A stretch of 64,000 nt of DNA from Trichoplusia ni (GCF_003590095.1 NC_039491.1:2790001-2854000); one strand, 5' to 3'; shown: positions 35,304 through 47,120, counted from the first letter of the stretch. Numbers and translations: made by a program. Notes: generated from the sequence alone by a model not told the origin.

Positions 35304-37467
35304 ATGATGCGGCGCGGTTCGATGGCCATGATGGGTGGTGGTGAACCACTCATCGTTGTGGAGGAGAGTGGCACCGAGGACACGGACTCCTCGCCGCGGT
35401 CGTCGGCTCCAGGGCGCGGGCTCTCCGTGGACCAGGAGTCACCGCCAGACCCGTACCACCTGTCCCCGTGGCGTGACACTCGCAAGCACTCGCTGCCCAC
35501 ACCCTCGTGCACCACTGGGCCTACTGCTAGCCAGGTACATAAAAGCAAGGAATTGAAGTCTTGGATTGGGCAGTAACAGTATACCAATTGCTAATTCCTG
35601 AAAACGCTACATTGAGCTGTTTCCGGAAAACCACACACGTGTTAGGGTTCAGTCTTTAAATAAAAGTTTTGCATTAGATAGGCAAAAGAAAAAACCCCTT
35701 GATCATATCTTTGTAACTGAAGTAATGCATACATGACAAAAAGCTCCTGAAAAAGATTCTGTATGAAATTAGATTCAAAAGAACGCATTTAAAACAATAT
35801 TATTTAAAGTGCCGTTTACATGTGTTTAAAAAAATTGTTAGGTGCGGCAAACTTGTAGATAACTCAACATGAAATGAAAAATCTTCGAAATGGCTAACTT
35901 GAAACTGGGCCAAGACTCCGAGGTCATTATTATTGTTTTGATTGTTCAATCTTTGTTTACTATACCGATTTGTACGACTTATTGGTGTTTACTCTCAGCG
36001 TGAATGTTTCTACACGTGATTTGTTTCTATAAACACACCTACGGAGGCCTGTTCCATTATAGACAGATATTTCACGTGTTTATTTGTCACGAGATTTTCA
36101 ATTGTTTTGACTCCTTGTTTAGATCAAATTTATTTTAGGTGACATGTTGTTCTTATAGCAGTATTACATAAGGTGTTGTGGTCGTAGGTTCGCCGTTTGT
36201 CTGAGAGGGGCGAGAGTGCTGCTCGCGATGCACGTGAAGCAGCATTTTTAGCCACGCTGAGCCAGGCACCACCGCAGCCTGGTGGTCGAAGGTATGTATT
36301 TTAAGATCTTTAATCAAAACCACCTATAAGAAAGTTCAAAATGTAATTTCAGTTCTAACGTATATGTCTCTTTGCAGACATTCCGTAGTAACGATATCTA
36401 AAGTGCCTCAGGCACTTTTTGGTCGCGGACGCCGTGAGTCTATCGCAGCTTTCCCGGCATTGGCTCGTCGCAGAGATTCCGGATCTAAGAAATGTGAGTC
36501 CATAACAATAATTAACACAATAATAAAATATTATTTTTTAATGAACAGATGGCATGTTTTGCGTACAGCTTTAGTTTCAATTACAGGCCCTCCGGCTACA
36601 GACACATTTGGCAGTACCCATAATCTACAGCTGGACATAATGGACGACATAGTTCAGGCGCGCAAAGTGCGCATGCGTCTTTGGAATACTTCCAATGAGC
36701 GCGTGTGCGAAGTCCAGCCGCTGGATGAGCGTTCCCCCATGAGCGGCTCCGTACGGTACACGAACCGCGGCCGCAGGCACTCAGACTACGTGGGCTCACC
36801 TTTGCCACCGATCCCAGCCCGCCGCCGAGCTTCAGAGATGCCGCCGCCGCCCCCCATTCCACCCCGCACTGGTGCCGGAGTCGTCTGCACTGACACAGAT
36901 CTTCATCTCATGCTGAATGCGCTCACTTCCTCAGCCACTGAGATCGATACTTGCGGCAAACCGGAACGGACTAGGCGACTTGCTGACATGAGGTCGAGCA
37001 GTTTCGATGCCTCTTCGCTACGTGACAAACCACTGGACTCTGGTACTACTTGGTTCACTAGAAGACACCAGACCTTAGCTACTAAGAAAAAAGAAAATGA
37101 ACCAAAGAAAACCAAAGTAACTTTTGCTCCGGACTCTAAACCAGCTCCCGGCGATGTTGCAGCCGTGGTTTGGGACAAACCATCCGGCTCCGTGGTGGAT
37201 GCTAGTGCGCTCGGCAGTGCCATCGAAGTATTTCTACGAAAAAGCACTGCCGCAGAGCCAGGAGCATCTACATCCGGTGTAACAATTGTAAAAGAATTGG
37301 CTCCAAAAACCGAAGTTCGGCTGAAGGCTCGAGACATTCCGGCTACGGCCAGGCAGACAGGACGCCCCGAGGGCGAGCGCTGGTACCCCAACAGGCCCGA
37401 GGAAGAGGAAGCGTCAGAGAGCTGCGACGCTACTCTCTGCAGCTCATTAAAAGACCTTTTCGTGTAG
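35304..37467 (+). CDS. Spliced gene: 443-residue basic, proline-rich protein with repeated R-R/K-x-S sites, not identified
   Basis: Four exons join in frame: 35304-35534 (cag|gtacat), 36188-36291 (gaag|gtatgt), 36378-36493 (aaat|gtgagt) and 36587-37467, ending in TAG. Introns are 653, 86 and 93 bp, all GT-AG. The joined protein is 443 residues and seems largely disordered. It has an acidic stretch (EESGTEDTDSS, 20-30), R-[RK]-x-S motifs with serines at 6, 63, 82, 114, 133, 146, 216 and 233, a compact segment at 156-200 (DTFGSTHNLQLDIMDDIVQA, then KVRMRLWNTSNE), proline-rich SH3-type ligands (SPLPPIPARRR at 221-231; PPPPPIPPR at 236-244), and the C-terminus SSLKDLFV. The second ATG is adjacent (35307). 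The acceptor two bases before the ATG means coding sequence could extend into an upstream exon. No enzyme domain, signal peptide or membrane span is visible. The motif pattern suggests a kinase-regulated scaffold or adaptor; this is inference. Codon use is richer in G and C than the surroundings, as expected for real exons. Confidence 0.85.
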
Positions 37468-38000
37468 ACATAACATGTGTATTTAAAATCTTGTAAATTA
37501 CATACCTTTAGTTGTCGAGTAATAAAGATTCGTTTCTAAAATGGAGAGTGAGAGGTACGCGGCGGCAGACGGTGGTCGTGCGCCGCCTACCTGATTGTAC
37601 TTTATGAATCTTTCTATGTGATAGACTACGCGCCGGCGCCGGTCGTCCTGAGTCGACTCACGACCGACGCCTGATTCGCGTAAAATTATTTTTAGAGTAA
37701 ATTCTATTTTCATTGTAAATTTTTTGATATTAGTGATCAGAATATTGACTTATTGTTAGATAGAGAATTATATTCGTAATTACCGGGCGCGCGTTTTCCA
37801 CGCCGAGAGGCGGTCTCCCCCCGCGCGCCCGCCCCTCCCCGTCTCGTTCAACAATCTGTGTCTTGTAATCCAGTGTTACCATTAAAACGATTAAAACTTT
37901 CTCATATAGCAGATACTAAGGCGGAGACGTCGGGAGAAACGTACGCTTAATAGACGAAGGCGACTTCCTGTCGTCCTTAATCAATAAAAGTTTTTATCGA
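37468..38000 (+). other. 3' untranslated region with two poly(A) signals
   Basis: AATAAA occurs at 37521-37526, 54 bases after the stop codon, and again at 37983-37988 (atcaataaaagttttt). Between them are GC-rich, strongly foldable segments at 37555-37595 and 37633-37673. Two alternative 3' ends are plausible, the longer one including the hairpins. The exact cleavage sites are not visible. Confidence 0.55.
37635..37671 (+). promoter_or_regulatory. Strong hairpin in the 3' untranslated region
   Basis: GGCG-c-CGGTCGT (37635-37646) pairs with ACGACCG-a-CGCC (37660-37671): eleven pairs around one C/A mismatch. The 13-base loop contains the perfect palindrome GAGTCGACTC (37650-37659). It would be present only in the longer transcript. 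Confidence 0.5.
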
Positions 38001-41000
38001 TGTTACGCTGCATTTTTATTAGATAACTCCCCACACTTCCCGTACACACTACACTTAACAAAGCCCGAACCAGTGTTCTGTAAAACATACAGAACCAAAA
38101 ATAGCTCGTGTCTAAACTGTTGAATGAACCGTCTACGTCACTTTACCCTGTTACGTGTAAACAAAAAGTTAGCGATATAATTTAAGAAGTAATACGTTGT
38201 AGAATCGAGGGCCAAATGTCGCTGACGCATATTTCTAAACAAAGAAGACTGACAAACTTATAAGTGACATCGGAACCAATTTGCCAAGTTTGACGTGATA
38301 ACTTTTTCAATTACTTGGATAGGTAAGCTTCCATTCCAACCGTTTAAGTAAAATAAACGTAAGATATCGTTAATATTCTCATAAACCTGATAACAGTGAA
38401 ACAATATTTCTGGTCCCCGTTTACCCTTCAAAGTTGAGGATCGATAAAGACATAGCCCCTCTACATCTACACGACTGACTATAGGCGAAAGAACAGACAA
38501 AATCTGATGCGTTGAATTAAAAATATGTGTCCCCTTTGATTAATTATTATATTAAGTAGAAAAATACTAGTGGCTGGAGAACCAAGTAAAAACTTCAGGG
38601 CCAACTTGAGGGCGGCCTACGTCCAGCATTGGACCTCGATACTCTGAATTGATTGATTGAATCGAGTAAAAAGGCCTTTCAAATTGTTTGACATACATCA
38701 CAAAAATAAACCTTTTTAAACCCTCCCTAAACACATTAGCGCCGCACCATTCCTGCGGGTTCATCAGATGACTAAGTGACGTCATTATAAACGAGTTACA
38801 AGATAAAGTGACACATTCCTAACAGAATACGTTGTTAATTGCATGAAGAGGGCCATTTCAAGCTAATTTGAATGTCAACTCAGTTTCCAGAATTAATTGT
38901 GTTCGCTCAGTTCTGCGCTGCGGTGCTCGGTATAGTGGCAACCTCTAATTGTCCTCACTGTGGCATTTGCAACGGAATGTTTAATAGAGCTAACTATATT
39001 ACATTCAGGGGTGGATTCGGGGAGTTCCTTCTTAATGTTAAACTAAAAGGTAGTATTTAGGTGTAGTAAGCTTAGCGCAAACGTAAAAAAACCCTTATTT
39101 TTACTTCTTTTTTTCGCTCATTTGTTGCTCACTAGGCTCTAGGTTTGTTGCATTCATGGGAGGGCATAGAATCTTGGAAGATGACATATTTTGTCGTGCT
39201 CTGGTGGTATATGGTGGTAATAACTCGGGTGTGATAATCGGGGCATGCGTGCCGTTTGCTCTCACAGGCTAGCTCAAATTGATACACTGCAAATATTGAC
39301 TCAAAATGGAAACACAACATTTTCTAGACTAGTCTAGAAAACTATGACTATTGAGTTCGTTTTGACTATAATTTTTAAGGTAAAAATGGTATGAAAAAGC
39401 GATAGCATTTATCCTATTCGATGAATCAATCATTTCATTTCATTATAAAATGATTTTTAAAATTGTGACACTCCTGCAAAAAATTGTTTACTACATATCA
39501 ATCAACCAATTGGAAAACAATATCCAATTTTCTTATTGACTGGTGCCAAATAAAAATAAGTTATTTAAATTGAAGTTGATTGGAAATAAAAGTTGAATAT
39601 CTGTTCAATCATGTGTTTAATAGAAATTTTCCACCATTTCAGTCGCGGTTCATGAAATAAAATGAATAGGTTTTGTAATGGAATGGTAACTATTGGTAAA
39701 ATTAGAAGCAGGATGGCGATCTACTGGGAGTAGAGCTAGGTCTCGACTGCTATATTCTTACTTGGCGACTTTGTGATAAGGCGTCAGATTGTAATTTAGA
39801 GGAATGGTGACACGAGAAAAGTTTTTGCTGATCCTGACGCCAGTATCCAATCCTGACGTCACTCGCGGTAATGCATAAACGGTAAGTTGTAAAAGGTACA
39901 GTAAATAAAGACTCAAAATCAGTGTTTTAAAATCTGAAAGCATGGTGTTTGCCATCTCATTAAATAGATAGTCGAATAGGGATGACAGCAATATTTTTTT
40001 CTACTTATCCGTCTTGCAGTATAATAAATAATATGGATACCTACGTATTTTTTCTGTTGTCCCGCAAACACGAATATATTTATAACAGTGAACTAACGCG
40101 TGACGACACGTTAGTGTTTAACAATGGCGTTACAGCTTTTCAACTTTAAAACAGTTTATCTGAGCGGACTTAGAAGACATATTATACCATAATTAAATGT
40201 ATTGGTACTTTCTTCTTTCTAATCTTTTTAGCGTAACGGGCATTTTCACTGGTTGCCTTTTTCTTTTTCAAGCATAAAACCATATTTACGAGTACGTAAA
40301 CAAAATACATTTTCATAGTTTCATTAAAATTTTACGTCTTAAGATAAAAATATGGGCCGTTTTTTCTCGAGTCCGCTTTATAAATTACAATTACAAACAG
40401 TTAGTAATTCGAAAGATTAAGTTGAAATATATTTTCAAGTTCTTAATACCTGATAGTCATATATTTAAAAAGTGCCTTGCCTGAATTACTACGAAACTAG
40501 GTTATTTTCTTGAACTTATTCTCTATATCATAAGTTCACGGTCTGTACAATTAGTACAGAAACCTAAAAATTTTAGTTAAACGGTAAACACGGTCATAAA
40601 TTTTATTGGTGAACCATATTTTTTTGTATAGAGTCGCGAATCCGACTTACAATAGACAGCCTTTTTCTAGTACGTCTTTATATCATTCAATCAAAATTAC
40701 CCTATATTATTTTCAACACAAATGCATCATAAATTCCGACAAACAATACACAGATATTAACCGACCACAGCACGTATACACTCTGTGCCTTCCGGCATTT
40801 AATTAAATAGTAGTCCAGCAAACTGTACGTTATTGCTTTTTATGACTGAGAAAACGCCTTTGAGTCGCGCGACTGTTTCCAGTAAAGGATAACTTTTGTC
40901 AGCTTTTAAGTTTTTAATTTATAATTTCATCTCTGCACCGACACAGGAATGCTGCCTTTTCAAGCTTCCTTTGTCCTACAGTCGTACAAATTGGGCTAGT

Positions 41001-42091
41001 CATACAATTGCCTTACTGTTTTGTTCAACATGCTATTCATTTACCTTCTCTTTGCGATAGTTTTGGAACATATTATATATTATCGTATAAGACCGCAGTC
41101 CAAAAGTAGTGCTAATTAGGCTCAATTAATAAACTCAGCTTATTACGATCCAATTCTAGACGTAGGCCCACCCAAGTAACAAAACAATACCCAGGCCTTC
41201 AGATTAAAATAAACAATTTTCCTAAACATCTTAGCCGTCTGTTTCATCATTTAATGTCATCCATGAAATGTCAAATATGAATGCAATATCAGTACTATTC
41301 GGTATTGATTTTACTATACGCCACTAATCCACGTCAACTGAAGCTATATATCAGTGAACTGTTATTAAAAATCCTCTGCTTCCTTTGTGTACCCTTTGGC
41401 CGAGCGTCCGACGCATAATAGGCGGATTTTCCATTGTCCGCTACGTCGTCCAGTGACAACTTAATTCCTAAATTAGATTCTGGTTTATTTCACGATATGA
41501 TATTTTATGGAGGCTTTAGATCACATACCCTTTAGGTACTAAGTTGATTTTAATCTATAATAACATTAAAAAGGGGTAGAATTAGTGACGATAATCGAGT
41601 AATCTCAAAAATTAGAGAGCCGATTTTGAAAATTATTTTACCAAGTGGCATATCGACGAAGTGGGCAAAGCTCAGGCAGTGATAATCTGGTATTTAAATA
41701 TCGTCACCAGCTTTATGTCACTGGTTTTGAGGCTTAATGACGTCATAACCTAAATATATAATTTAGGTCATAGGTCAGGCTATTATAATTTTATCTGAAA
41801 TAAGTTATTAAGGGATTGTCGTAAGTGGTTTCACGTGTCTGAATTCAATTAAGTCTAAATGTGCCTTCTTCGGTTTGGCCTTTACCCGGTTCATTGGATT
41901 TGTGGGTCTCACTGTATTTTGGTGAACCCATTTTAAAATTGAGCTCTTTATTTAATTGAGAAATTTATTCATGTTTTTTATTGAAGAGTATCGGTTAAGT
42001 GAACTGGAAAATGAGTCTATTGATATTTTTTTTGCAACAAACTCTGTTTGCATTTCAAAAGAAAAACGAAAATTCTGGAGCAAGTACTAAA
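38001..42091. other. AT-rich gene-free stretch
   Basis: No coding exon is supported. The 62-codon plus-strand frame at 38872 has a CPHC-GIC cluster but no family I know and no splice or leader context. A short palindrome, ACCTAAATATATAATTTAGG, lies near 41750. No transposon ends were recognised. Confidence 0.35.
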
Positions 42092-42477
42092 TCATCATGC
42101 AACTCATCATTGGCCTAGCCTTTTCCCAACTATGATGGGGTCGGCTACCAATCTCACCGGTTTCAGCTAAGTACCAGTGTCTTACAAGGAGCGACTGCCT
42201 ATCTGACCTCCTCAACCCAGTTACCTGGGCAACACGATACCCCTTGGTTAGACTGGTTGTCGGACTTTTTCAAGCTTCTGACTACCTGTAACGACTGTCA
42301 AAGATGTAGGAATATCAGCCGGGACCCTCAATTTAACGTGCCTTCCGAAACACGAAGGAACTCGTTATGACAAAGATGGTCACCCATCTACGGACCAACC
42401 GCGTCAAGCATAGCTTAACCTGTGATCGATTCACTTATGCGGTTATAGCTTAGCCACGAGCTCCTCATCATGCAACT
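42092..42477 (+). mobile_element. 'tcatcatcctagcc' repeat, copy 4, full copy with perfect 13-bp target duplication
   Basis: The body at 42105-42464 runs from tcatcattggcctagcc through gcgactgcctatctgacctc, agttacctgggcaacacgat and acggaccaaccgcgtcaagc to tagccacgagctcc. TCATCATGCAACT lies on both sides (42092-42104 and 42465-42477). A 13-bp duplication, no inverted ends and no coding capacity fit a SINE-like element inserted by LINE machinery. There is no A-rich tail. Confidence 0.85.
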
Positions 42478-43705
42478 GTTTTCTGAAATTACTTTTAATT
42501 TGTTACTGTTTATTTTTTAACCTCAACAAAGAGGTTAAATATTCGGTGTTAAAATCAAACGTTATTTATGACAGACTCGTCATTGCGGTTTACCTAGTGC
42601 CCTATATAGAGGTGAGGACATTATCGCGTATACAGATATGATCTACAACCTACATGCATGGCATGTGATTGCACCATACATAAACATGACAACAATTACG
42701 ATTAACTTAATGACAATGAAAAAACATCACTGTAAAAATAAGCTCCAAAAAGTTTCATAGTACCTAGGTAATAAATCCTCATGTTTTATCGAACTCAAGT
42801 CAGAACATTGATATTCCAGAATTGACATAACAAACTTACGTACCTGTTTGTGCTCAATAATATTTGTTGACTCGAACATCTGCAATCACAAAGCTAGTAT
42901 GTTATTCCAACATAAATCCGTCACACTTTGGATAAATTCAATTTGAACTCAAATAAATCAACACGTTTCGTTACAAATGTAGGAGTCGTGTTTCGAATAC
43001 GTATGAGGTACATGTGTGCAAATCCTATTTGAGATTTACACTCAAATTGGCCGAAACGTGATGGAAGAGACAGCCGCAACGACGTGATTGGCTTAGCCGT
43101 GTGTACGCTGCCTTAGCCTTCGTTGGAAAACCAATACCTGCACCCATGTAATTTAATTCTGATTGCTGTAATCTAGGTCAGCTTTAATGTTTTGCTGATG
43201 GAGTCATGATCGAAATTTTAACATTCAATTAATATCTGTATGTTTTCATATTCATAAATCTGTCAGTATTTAAATCAAATCGTGCTGAAATGGTTCATAA
43301 TAAATGATATTTTATTCAAATATATTTTCGTGACTCATAAAAATGTTCGTTAACATAGCAACCAGCATTACACATTTAATTCGGTCAATGTTTATTACAG
43401 ATTATATTATATTATGTGATATAAATCTAGTTCAAACATATGGACTGGCCTTTTGAAGTTAGACATAATACGCCGTAATAGATGTGAACCATTCTGTGTC
43501 TGATGGCACACATAAATCAGACATACACCATGTCTATCTCTATTTTAGGAAGCTTCACGTTTCAATGGACATCGGTACCACCTAACAGACTACTAGTATT
43601 ATTAAACTAGTTCATTGACAAATGTTCTGTATATAGGTACAAGTTTAATAGATTAATGTTTTTAAGAAATACGATGACGTCGCGGTTAAACTAGTGGGCT
43701 GAGTT
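42478..43705. other. AT-rich gene-free stretch
   Basis: Nothing was recognised. Confidence 0.35.
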
Positions 43706-43985
43706 AGAAACATCACACTGCGTTCCATAACGCAAGTAATAGATGTCGCAGTAAAAACGGCCAGGTTAAAATGGGAGTGGGATGGTCATGTTTCGTGAAT
43801 GCAGCCCGAACGATGAGCAAAAATCGTCACCCACTGGACGCCAGAAGGACATCGTCATCGAGGTCGTCCGCGGTGAAGGTGGTGGGATAATCTAGTCAAA
43901 TATGAAATCACAATAGACGAAGAGGTTTAGGAAAAAGGAGAGGCCTTTTCTCAGCAGTGGGATCTAAAAAGGCTAAAAAAAGTTG
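43706..43985 (+). pseudogene. C-terminal relic of a non-LTR retrotransposon reverse transcriptase with its 3' tail
   Basis: One frame reads RNITLRSITQVIDVAVKTAR, LKWEWDGHVS-stop, MQPER-stop, AKIVTHWTPEGHRHRGRPR-stop and RWWDNLVKY, with a degenerate ending EAFSQQWD. This matches in order the conserved end of arthropod endonuclease-reverse transcriptase proteins (LKWRWAGHV, W-P-GRR-RGRP--RW-D). Three of the stops look like CGA/TGG to TGA decay. The tail cagcagtgggatctaaaaaggctaaaaaaa follows. It is a dead 5'-truncated copy on the plus strand. Confidence 0.75.
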
Positions 43986-44889
43986 AGATGAAAATCTTTC
44001 ATCTTCGGTATCTCATGCAGGAATTAACGCGATATAAACTAGTCAAATGTATTATATCTCAGAGAGTAAAGCAGACAACGCTCGGGCTAATGACAATATG
44101 TTTACAAAAATGTAGGGCGCTAACGTATCTTCTCGAAAGGTCACGTGACCTACACTCCTCGATTATTGAGCTTTAATCAGCATTAGTAATGCAGAAAGTA
44201 CAAACTATTAAAGAAGTGTTATTTTCGAGTCTTTACTTTAAAGGGTAGGGTACAGTGTTTGCGGATAAGTGGAAGGTGATCTTGTCTGTATGCTGGGCGT
44301 ACTGTGAGATGAGTGCATGATTGAGTGACGCCATATGTTTTACTATTTAGTTTAATTTTGGCTCTAGCTTAGTGGTTTTTGCATTACTATATATTAATAA
44401 AAAAAACAAATGAACCCAGTGATGTGTATTGATTTGTATTGTCGGGCTATTAAAAAAATATCAATTATAACTTAAATTATAAGTTTTCGAGCAAACAACC
44501 CGATGCCTTAGACTTCAATTCAAATACATTAACTCGGAGTATACATATTTGAATAGGTTCATTACTCTGTACACGACAAACATTAACGTTAAACCAACAT
44601 GAATCCAATATGTCGTATAATCAATATGTAGTTTTGTACTTAAACTAAAGATATACATCTGAATGGAAAAGAGCTTTTGTAGTATTAGTTTTTAATACGT
44701 TTGTGCACATGTTATTGTTCCGAAAGATGTTTTGATACTAAATGCGATACAATGTGATTAATTTTAAGTATTTATGTTTAAATTAAGGTTAGCAATTGGA
44801 TGGTTTATATTTAAGGATTGGATTTTTTTGCAGCTCAGGGACATTCATTCTATTAACTGGTAAAAGGCTCAAGAAATCGGGTATTTGAC
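43986..44889. other. Gene-free stretch with a 14-bp palindrome
   Basis: The perfect palindrome AGGTCACGTGACCT is at 44138-44151. The 62-codon frame here is unsupported. Confidence 0.35.
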
Positions 44890-44968
44890 TAAGGACCGAT
44901 TTTTCAATCGCCGGATAACTTTTATCTGACACATATGTTTAAGATTTTGACAGCTTTTATAAAGAACA
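44890..44968 (+). mobile_element. Left half of the 'gggccgatttttcaatcg' MITE
   Basis: It reads taaggaccgatttttcaatc, then gccggataacttttatctga, catatgttta and ttttgacagcttttat, collinear with 56412-56485. The right inverted repeat is missing. Confidence 0.55.
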
Positions 44969-45551
44969 AGAGACTAGAGTGGAGAGTAAAGAGTCCGTCA
45001 GACAGATTTCCAAAAAAAGTTGATTACGCATTTTTCATTTTATCACATCATTAAAAATCAATTAATATAAAAAGCACTTAAGTTTTGGTAGTAGGAGTTA
45101 AAGACATCACTTGCTAGAAAAAAAATCATACTGGTTAATTTCTATTATTATCGTTATTTTTTTATGTCATCAGTCGAGGGTATAATGCTATTGACGAATG
45201 CGATATTATGAATAGTATGTGTGTGACCTAAACTAAACAATAGGGTAGCAAGTCTTTGAGAGGAGATCGTTCAGTTTGACCGTGAGCAGCTCTTTATAAA
45301 ATGCTGACTGACTATATTTCTACTACGACGTCTGAGAAAAATCTTTTATAGAAATGAAGGTCGTGGCAATGCCTAACGTTATGCTACTGCGTATAAATTT
45401 TCTTAAAATAGTCCAGTCATCAATAAACTTAGGAATTAAAATTGTTTATTTAAATAACCAATACTACATGATTGCTTTTTTACTCTTTTGGGCGCAGTCG
45501 CCTATGAAAAGGATTTATCGACCAAATATTTCGTCTATTATTTTTAAGGGT
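44969..45551. other. AT-rich gene-free stretch
   Basis: Nothing was recognised. The 92-codon frame starting at 45354 runs into the repeat that follows. Confidence 0.35.
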
Positions 45552-45795
45552 GCGTTACCCAAAATGCAAAAACAGAAACGTCGCATCTGTCCACCTGTCA
45601 CCAGGTTGTATCTCATAAACCGTGATAGCTAGACAGATCAAATCAGATATGATGTATTTGAAGGCTGTTTTAGCAACATCTATTTAAAATATTTAGCGAA
45701 ATTTGGAACAGAAATTATTGGAGATAGATGTTGTTTCAATAGTCTATTTGTGCGAATCCGACTCTCACTTAAACGTTTCTATTTATGGGGCATTT
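45552..45795 (+). repeat. 'ggttccg ... accgtgatagctagacag' dispersed repeat copy
   Basis: gggtgcgttacccaaaatgc, ctgtccacctgtcaccaggt, aaccgtgatagctagacaga and gcgaatccgactctcactta are in the order seen at 20.78 and 56.14 kb. The end of the 92-codon frame lies inside this repeat. Confidence 0.6.
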
Positions 45796-46846
45796 TAAAT
45801 GACATTGCGTATTGATTTCTTCTGATTTTTTTTTCATTTCTACGCAAATCTAAAATTTTAGCTAATCTATTGACTCACTTACAGGGGTTCAAATGTTCGA
45901 GATGGTTCATAACAAGCTCTTTTTACTCAATAGGTAATTTGTGTGAGTGGCGGTCCCTTTCATGATATATTTTTAACAAGCTGAAAACTCGGGAACACCA
46001 TTGATGATCCACGTCAGTTAATGATAAGGGTTGCAATGATAATACTGAATTAGGTTCATTTGATTTAAACAGGGTTTGGGTATATTATTACCGCCCATGT
46101 TTACAGTTTGGTTTGCCATGGATAAAGTGAATGACAAATGAGAGAAAACTAAGGTTTTATGTGAAAGTCTATTCTTACGATGGATAACTATAATCTTCTT
46201 TTGTTTTTGCTTTAAAAACGAGTTCCGAAGGAATTCAAGGTCATTCTTGCGGGAAGTTTTTCGACATTTAAGTTACGTTAAAGACCGCCCAGTCTCCGAC
46301 CAAGCCGTCATAGTTCACACAAATGCTGGTCCTACAAAGAGATCGATATGTCTACAGCCTATAAGCTATAGGGTACATGAACCGCTCCTACCTTTCACCT
46401 GATAAACTATTCAGAAAAAGAACTCATGTATCATTAACCTATTTCCCTTCATAAATAGGTGAAGGGATATTGTTTCAAAAGCCGGTAAGTCTGTCTGTTG
46501 TATCAGATGTCTCGTAAGTAAAAGGAGAGCCATTTTGAACGTGACACCGTGAGTCACGACCCTCGCCGCAACATTACGATTCTGTTTGAATTGTCACTGA
46601 GTATTCCACAGGAATGTCAAATTCTTAGGTGATAAATATGTTAATGATTCTAAGAATGAAATGTTGCTTATTTTATATTATACAAGTTGTATAGAGCAGC
46701 GAGAGGGTTGGTATCTAAACTAATAAAGCGAGGAATCCATATTTAGTTTAACATAGTTTGCAATATACAATAGTCACTCAGCAAAATTTTGCAACCAAGA
46801 CGCATAAACAATCAAAGACACCGGATCCTCAATAATAGGGTTCCGT
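45796..46846. other. AT-rich gene-free stretch
   Basis: Nothing was recognised. Confidence 0.35.
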
Positions 46847-46876
46847 ATTTACTCTTTGGGTACGGACCCTATATTT
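46847..46876. repeat. Small inverted repeat from the 'ggttccgta' family
   Basis: AGGGTTCCGTA and TACGGACCCT face each other around ttactctttggg. It looks like the joined ends of the ggttccg repeat. Confidence 0.4.
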
Positions 46877-46981
46877 AAAGGTTCTGGTAAAGTTAATAAA
46901 ATACAAGCAAATGAGGTGTTACCTTATTTTATGTAGTCGTACCCCAACGTATTTTACCACTGTCCTATAAAAAGTGCATGC

Positions 46982-47120
46982 AGTTGTTGCGCCGTTTCTT
47001 CTTCACAGCCAGAGCAATTAGGAAACTGTGAAGGGTGGGCTATACGGGGTGCTGTCTATATAAATGACACTTTGACGTTTCAAAAGTGCTACCCTTTCTT
47101 GAATAAATGATTTTGATTTT
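46982..47120 (+). mobile_element. 3' tail of the same LINE family as at 2.2-5.3 kb
   Basis: gttgttgcgccgtttcttc, gaaactgtgaagggtgggc, ggggtgctgtc, caaaagtgctac and the tail gaataaatgattttgatttt match 5164-5305 in order. No coding part precedes it, so this is a severely 5'-truncated copy. Confidence 0.75.

Noticed and set aside
35294..35587. 97-codon minus-strand frame and second plus-strand frame over the first coding exon
   Set aside because: They are shadows of the GC-rich real exon, which is fixed by splice sites and by in-frame joining to the next three exons.
36364..36586. A single unspliced start at 36364 for the 367-codon frame
   Set aside because: The first bases are the pyrimidine tract and acceptor of exon 3, and 36494-36586 is a good GT-AG intron. 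The spliced model is better, though intron retention is kept as a finding.
36596..37391. Minus-strand frames of 88 and 162 codons under the last exon
   Set aside because: They are antisense shadows of the last coding exon.
38872..39060. 62-codon frame with CPHCGIC, a possible small zinc-binding protein
   Set aside because: Only one cysteine cluster, no family match and no supporting signals.
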